Source: Bacilli bacterium (GTDB lineage Bacteria; Bacillota_I; Bacilli_A; ML615J-28; CAG-698). From it: 6,890 bases of DNA. Of the stretch, positions 1 to 5,600 are shown piece by piece. A program made the position numbers and the translations under genes. The stretch covers positions 1 through 6,890 of the forward strand of contig JAEEJT010000178.1 of assembly GCA_016282055.1 (NCBI GenBank), read 5' to 3'. The notes beneath the pieces are model-generated. The model worked only from the letters and a program-made list of their open reading frames with translations. It did no database searches and was not told the DNA's origin. How positions within the stretch are numbered: position 1 is the stretch's first letter; each line of letters opens with the position of its first letter.

Positions 1-930
1 ATAAAGATTAACTTTATATGTACTATTATTTTTATTATCATAAAGTTTACTTTCATTACTATCAGTTTTAGGGTCATCTTTTACATCTTCAAAATCATAT
101 AATAATTTAATATTTTTTAAATAGTATTTATAATTTTTAGTATTTTTAATATCTTCAACACTTTTAATATGATTTAAAATATCCACTTCGTGAATATTAC
201 TTTCATTATTATTAAATATAGGTTTATTAGGATTATCAAATTTATTCTTAAGTGTATCTGGAGCTTCACCACTCCAATCAATATAAATAGTGTTATCTTT
301 AATCTTTTTATTTTTATTATCATATACACTATAATCTATTGCAAAATACCCCCTAAAATATTCACTACTATTAAACCCTTCAGTAATAGTATAAGTAGTG
401 GTATTTTCTTTAGTAGTAGAAGAAGAACTACCACTACTAAAATTTAAACCAGAACCTGCAAATTGTTTCTTTCTAATTTTATCAAGAAACTGTTTATCAG
501 TCCTACCTTGAACCCAAGTAATTCCGTGTTTCTTTAAAAATGCAGCTGGATTACTTAAAGATTTAATAGAATTACCTTTACCATCGTGAGCAACACCAAC
601 CTTTTTAGTGTTAGCCACATCAATACAAGCTTTACCAGCAAAAATATAAAAAAGATGAGCGTTCTTTAATTTCTTAACAAACCAATCACCAGTTTTATAT
701 CCAGTATGGTCAGATACAACTTCAATATCAAAACCACTAAAAATACAAACAAACACATCATTTTTACCTTTACACGCTTTAGGTGGATTACTATGAGCAT
801 TAGGGTCTCTTTTACCAATAACAGTTTTATGTCCTAAAGCACTAAAAGCAGCAGCAACATTATTCATTCTTTTCCTATCAGCTTTTTCACTTTGGTTTTT
901 ATCTGAACATATATAAAAAGTATATACCAT
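1..930 (-). CDS. Partial two-domain protein of a viral/surface module, C-terminus beyond window
   Basis: This frame is open from an ATG at 930-928 to the left edge: 310 codons and no stop, so the C-terminus is missing. The ATG is chosen because GGTG lies 8 bases upstream; an in-frame GTG at 939-937 overlaps that site and is less likely. Residues 1-157 look like a compact alpha/beta domain, opening with a strand (VYTFYICSD) and carrying GHKTVIGKRDPNAH (33-46), NDVFVCIFSG (57-66), VGVAHDGKG (111-119) and LSNPAAFLKKHGI (125-137). From memory this spacing recalls an unnamed domain recurring in Methanobacteriales surface and prophage proteins; I know no function for it. A Ser/Thr-rich linker (about 160-180) leads to a second domain with YFRGYFAIDY (191-200), YIDWSGEAP (216-224) and YYLKNIKLLYDF (269-280). 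No signal peptide or membrane segment is visible. It follows the hub-peptidase gene by 12 bases, probably in one operon. The coding call is firm, the role unknown. Confidence 0.85.
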   Translation of the reverse strand, partial: MVYTFYICSDKNQSEKADRKRMNNVAAAFSALGHKTVIGKRDPNAHSNPPKACKGKNDVFVCIFSGFDIEVVSDHTGYKTGDWFVKKLKNAHLFYIFAGKACIDVANTKKVGVAHDGKGNSIKSLSNPAAFLKKHGITWVQGRTDKQFLDKIRKKQFAGSGLNFSSGSSSSTTKENTTTYTITEGFNSSEYFRGYFAIDYSVYDNKNKKIKDNTIYIDWSGEAPDTLKNKFDNPNKPIFNNNESNIHEVDILNHIKSVEDIKNTKNYKYYLKNIKLLYDFEDVKDDPKTDSNESKLYDNKNNSTYKVNLY

Positions 931-938
931 ATATATCA

Positions 939-942
939 CACC
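939..942 (-). promoter_or_regulatory. Shine-Dalgarno site (GGTG) for the 930-1 gene
   Basis: Read on the minus strand, the junction is TAA-GGTG-TGATATAT-ATG. GGTG can pair with the CACC in the 3' end of archaeal 16S rRNA and sits 8 bases before the ATG. It directly abuts the stop codon of the upstream gene, so terminating ribosomes could restart here. It supports the ATG at 930 as the start. Confidence 0.6.
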
Positions 943-2661
943 TTAAATTTTCGGTTTAGTAGGGTAATTTGTTATAGTAGCGTTTTTAATACAACCATAA
1001 TAACAAGTAGACTGACCCCTATAATTACCCCAACCACTTTTAATAGATGGGTCTACAATTCTTCCATTAATTTTAGCAAAAACGTGTCCACGTTTTTTAG
1101 TTTTATTTTGAACATAAACATATTGTAAATTAGTAACACCTTTATGATTACACATATCAAGTAATAATTCAGTTTTACAACAACCATTACCTTTTTTATC
1201 ACTTTTAACTTTATTAGGTGCTTTATTAAATCCTTTAGTATCTGTAGTTTTTATATTGTTAGCGACTTCAGTAAACAATGCTTTAACAGCATTATTTCCA
1301 GTAGCTTTAGTAATTTTATCAGCATAATTTGCTATAGTTTTACTTACACCTTTATTAATAGTAACAGTTTCAGTTTGTTTAACAGTTTTTTGTTTTTCTT
1401 CTTTACCTAAACCATACTTTATAAATAAATTAGGATAATCATTTAAACAAATCTTTTTATTACCAGCGTCATAAATAACAATGCTTTGTGGTTTTAATCT
1501 ATCAGCACCATTACGAAGTGTAACATAATTCTTTTCGCTAGTAAAACTCATATTTTTAGGGTTTTTAGGTTTATATGCACTTTTACCATAAGTAGCTAAT
1601 TTATGTTCATTTCTTTTAACAATACTTTTACCAAGTTTAATGTTATTTTTAAAAGGTATTTCACTATTTAACAATAAAAAATGTATAGCATCACTATAAT
1701 TTTTATAATTTTTATAAAAATCTAAAGCATTAATATAATCTAAATTCTTATCAGCACTATGACCTTTTAAATCAATTTCAGATAAACAATATCTTCTATC
1801 TAAATCAATCATTCTATCAGCACATTCTAAACTTAATACAGTTAAGTCATCATTAACAGTACAAGTAGAAATATACCCACCAAAAACTTGCTCTTCAATA
1901 TTATTAGTATTATATACATATAAATTAATTTCATCACGATAATCAAAAACAAACCCACTACGATTAGCATTAACATTAGTAGGTTCTAGCTTTTCATCTA
2001 ATCCGTGATAATACATAAAATCACATTTCATAGTGCTAATACCAAAAACATTAGTATGAGATACATCAGCACTAATAAGATTTAATTTATCATTACTAAT
2101 ATTTTGATTTTTAATTCTACTAGCAGACCAAATATCATATTTTTTAACAGCTAAAGCGAAAAACACCATATTAGGATTAAAACTATAAACAATCTCATTA
2201 TCCCCTTCTTCTAAAGAAACATAAGCATAATGTCTACTATAATTAGCATCATTGTTTATCCAATCACTAATATTAGTTTTAATTTCTTCACCATTAATAG
2301 TGATTTTAGCACCAGCTACATTATTAGTACTTTTAGGGTCTTTTTTCAAATCAGTACCTTTATAATAAGTATTAGAATATAAACATTCTAATCTAAAATT
2401 ATCAGAAGGTTTATCTGATTTGTAAATAAATTTAAGAACCATATTTTTATTCTTATCTTTAGATTTATAACAATTCATACCATCAAACCAAGCAGTAATA
2501 GTATTAGATGATGGTGAAATAGAACCATTACTTAAAGTATAAATTTGCTCTTTAGTTTTATCATACTTAAATATTTCAATTCTAAATTTATCATCATCAT
2601 AACGTATACGATTAGTATGATTGGCATTAAAATCTCTAGTAATATGTTTGTTTAAAGTCAT
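943..2661 (-). CDS. Tail hub-like protein with C-terminal pseudomurein endoisopeptidase-like domain
   Basis: A complete 572-residue protein. Residues 20-180 are beta-rich and Asn/Lys/Tyr-rich (a possible jelly-roll; IEIFKYDK at 28-35, NMVFFALAVKKYDIW at 164-178). Residues 190-335 resemble a phage tail hub/baseplate domain: GYISTCTVNDDLTVLSLECA (262-281), then DRMIDLDRRY (282-291) and DAIHFLLLNSEIPFK (324-338). A charged region with a Lys/Thr-rich stretch (about 420-440) leads to a transglutaminase-fold cysteine peptidase: GNGCCKTELLLDM (491-503), RGHVFAKI (524-531), IVDPS (535-539). The likely triad is C494 or C495, H526 and D537. This matches the pattern of pseudomurein endoisopeptidases (MEROPS C71; PeiW, PeiP, PeiR), which cut the isopeptide cross-link of methanogen pseudomurein. 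There is no signal peptide, fitting a virion component. The start is set by GGGAG 7 bases upstream; the stop of the preceding gene is one base away. The peptidase call is moderately strong; the hub call rests on overall look. Confidence 0.85.
   Translation of the reverse strand: MTLNKHITRDFNANHTNRIRYDDDKFRIEIFKYDKTKEQIYTLSNGSISPSSNTITAWFDGMNCYKSKDKNKNMVLKFIYKSDKPSDNFRLECLYSNTYYKGTDLKKDPKSTNNVAGAKITINGEEIKTNISDWINNDANYSRHYAYVSLEEGDNEIVYSFNPNMVFFALAVKKYDIWSASRIKNQNISNDKLNLISADVSHTNVFGISTMKCDFMYYHGLDEKLEPTNVNANRSGFVFDYRDEINLYVYNTNNIEEQVFGGYISTCTVNDDLTVLSLECADRMIDLDRRYCLSEIDLKGHSADKNLDYINALDFYKNYKNYSDAIHFLLLNSEIPFKNNIKLGKSIVKRNEHKLATYGKSAYKPKNPKNMSFTSEKNYVTLRNGADRLKPQSIVIYDAGNKKICLNDYPNLFIKYGLGKEEKQKTVKQTETVTINKGVSKTIANYADKITKATGNNAVKALFTEVANNIKTTDTKGFNKAPNKVKSDKKGNGCCKTELLLDMCNHKGVTNLQYVYVQNKTKKRGHVFAKINGRIVDPSIKSGWGNYRGQSTCYYGCIKNATITNYPTKPKI
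946..1344 (-). other. Domain: transglutaminase-like cysteine peptidase (pseudomurein endoisopeptidase type)
   Basis: Residues about 440-572 of the 943-2661 protein. A helical lead-in (IANYADKITKATG, 443-455) is followed by GNGCC (491-495) at the head of a helix, where this fold carries its nucleophile. Strand residues then follow, with H526 in RGHVFAKI and D537 in VDPS, the usual Cys-His-Asp order. Two details are unusual. Lysine (K496) occupies the place where relatives I recall often have Asp after the cysteine pair, and His to Asp is only 11 residues, short for this fold. Five cysteines lie in the domain (494, 495, 504, 553, 557). No pseudomurein-binding repeats precede it, unlike PeiW and PeiP. 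Confidence 0.65.
1657..2109 (-). other. Domain: phage tail hub-like region
   Basis: Residues about 185-335 of the 943-2661 protein. The run FGISTMKCDFMYYHG (206-220), FVFDYRDEINLYVYNT (237-252), then VFGGYIST and DLTVLSLECADRMIDLD (272-288) has the layout of tail hub/baseplate proteins. In those, a 'shape and connect' beta-domain carries a strand pair that begins GYI and ends LECxD, followed by a helix. This is recognition by pattern only; a structure-based search would be needed to confirm it. Confidence 0.45.
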
Positions 2662-2662
2662 A

Positions 2663-5600
2663 CTAATTCTCCCAATCTACATTTATAATTTGCTCTTTAC
2701 TATTAAAGTATTCTATAAATACATTTTCTGGTTTATCCCACTCACTACACTTTTTCATATAAGGTATTAATACAGTCTCATTAGCCCTACTTAATTGTTT
2801 TAAAGTAAATTTCTCTTTATAAGGTCTAACAACACATAATCCACAAGGAGCATCTTCATTATACAAATTAGCATAATAAGTTTCATTAAATTTAATTTCA
2901 ACTTGAGAAGCATTAAATTCAGAATTATCATTTTTATGTTCTATTTCAATATCTTCACCTTCATATAACATAATTTCATTTAAAATTACTTCATCACCAT
3001 CATAAAAAGGCATTTCAATAATAAAATCAATATACTTGACTTCATTAGGAACATTATTAAATGATACTCTTATAGTTTCACCAGTACCAAAATCACCATT
3101 TAAATCAACTCTTTTAATATCTTCCCATATACCATATTGAATATTATTTACGCTATTTATACAACCATTTTCATCAAAACCCCTACATTTAATATAATAA
3201 CTATGATTACCTTCCAAACATTTAAAATTATTTATTAATAAAGAAAATGAAGAAGCTGGTTTCTTAACATATACTGGACTAGCTGGGAAATTTAAACCTA
3301 TAGTATGATTACTATCACTACTTGTAATTTGAATAGCTTTTTTACCATTATCAACAACATTATTCAAATTCATATCATAATTACCATCTTTAATATTATG
3401 ATTTTCAATATGATATAATTTAAAATTATCAGTTTTAATATTTTCACCAATATTCCACTCTTCTTTAAACAATTGAATACTAGTTTTAGGTTCAAAAGTA
3501 CTCATAAATATATCGTGTTCTTCAACAAAACCCATATTAGTTTCATTTTCAACAGTTTCACAATATACTTTATCAACAGTATTTAATATACGGAAATCAT
3601 CATTAGTATGTTTAATTTGAATAAATGGTCTACCACGCCACATTTTCCAAATAGTATTTCCAAAGTGTATTTCACACATATCATCAGTATATTTCCATAA
3701 CTCTAATTGTGGGTTATTTTTTAATTTTAAAGTATTACATTTATACCACATATCAGTAATGTCATCATATCTATAAATGCTTATATATCCACTTCTACGA
3801 TGGAATTCACATTTAACCAATCCATTATCAACAGAAACTGGACTAAAACCATTATCTAAATTAAATAAACTTATACCATTTTCACTATTTAATTCAGTAC
3901 CACCTTTATATTGTATATATGGATTACATAAATAAGTAGGTCTAACTTTCTGATTATCTACTAATGGAGTTTCAACATAATACATAGTACCTTCATCTGT
4001 ATGTCTAGTAAAACGTGTAATACTATTTGATATAGGAACTGGACTACATAAAATATTATTATATTTCAAATTATTCAATACAGAAATATCTTCAAAACTT
4101 CTAAATTTTAAGTATCCATTCAAATCATTCAATCTTTGGAATGAATTATTACCATATATTATTTCTACTTCTAATTCGTATTCACTTTCTGGTAATTTAA
4201 TATCATTAAGTACAATTTTACCAACACCATTACTACCTTCTGGTAACATACCATAATCAATAAAGTTTAAAGTATTATTTTTTAACTCAAAGTATATATC
4301 TGAACCAAAGGTTTTACCTTCATATTCATCGACACTTTCAGTAAATGAATCAATGGTGTCATTATATTCATACAACTTAATATTACTTACAGTATAATCA
4401 CCATCTATTGATTTAAATGCAATTATATCAGTATTTATATTACAATTTTTAACACATAATATATCATTTACGTATACAGTACATAAATCATTTTGTACAT
4501 TTAATTTAACATCAAATACACTCATATTTCTACCTAAATTTTTAGCAGATTTTAATATACCATTTTCAACAAAAGTTACAACCCAATCATTACCATTTTT
4601 ATGTAAACTAATACCATCTATAATAGAAGCGTCATCAATATCAGTTATACCATCATAACCAAATACAAAAATACCTTTATCATCTACACTAAATTCTAAA
4701 GAATAATTATAATCTGGTAAAATATTACTAATTAAACAAATAGAACTGGAATTAGGTATAGTAAGATTATTTGAACTTTCATTAATAATTATATCATTAC
4801 CTTCAAGAGTATTATAATTATTTTCATTAAAGAATAAATTATTATCTACTTCAACAGTATCGTGAATACCATCAATAATACTAGGTTCTTCTGGTTCACT
4901 AGGTGTGTCAATAATTACATTATTAAGTATATAATAATCTCCTTTATAATCATCATTTCCACTACCTAATAATAATAAATCCCAACTACCTTCACTAATC
5001 ATAAAATTAATATTTTGACTAGTAACAATATCATCAAGATAAGAATAAAAGTATAATTGTTCATAAGTATGATTATTAAATAATACCATATAATAATAAT
5101 CATTAGTATTTGTAACAATTGAAGGACTATCTTCAGCTAAAGAATAAATATTAACTTTTTGATAAGTTTCATTATTATTACCAAAACCATCTTCATCTAT
5201 AATACTTTGTTTAACTCTTGTAGTTACATCTACTGTACTATCAACATATCTACCATAACCTTCGTGATGGTTAGTAGGAGGACAATATAAGAAAAACTCA
5301 TTAATGCCAGTAAGTACACCATTAAATTCAATATATTCAATATAATTATCATTATTAATATATTTAATTGGTTTACTTTTAATTACATAATCACAATTTT
5401 CCTCTAATTTAGTTAATCCACCAGTATATACTCTTCTTTCACCATACATATCAGATATAGTTTCAAAATAATTATCTAAATTACTTTTATTTACATTAAC
5501 TCCTAAATAAATAGGTGTATTTCCGTGTAAAAAATTACAATCAATTTTAAATCTAAATAAATCTCCAACAGTATTGCTTTGTAAAGAAGTTAAATCCCAT

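Noticed and set aside
190..447. An 85-codon plus-strand open frame rich in Ile, Phe and Lys, resembling a membrane peptide
   Set aside because: It is antisense to the 930-1 gene, has no ribosome-binding site, and its hydrophobic look comes from reading AT-rich Asn/Lys/Tyr codons backwards.
1690..1730. Short tandem AT repeat (ATAATTTTT unit, about two and a half copies)
   Set aside because: It lies within coding sequence and simply encodes a FYKNYKNYS stretch; repeats of this size arise easily in such AT-rich DNA.
2600..2665. Possible TAG recoding (pyrrolysine) extending the giant protein past 2663
   Set aside because: The extension meets another TAG after eight codons and a TAA soon after, and a well-spaced Shine-Dalgarno and ATG follow the stop directly, so TAG is an ordinary stop.
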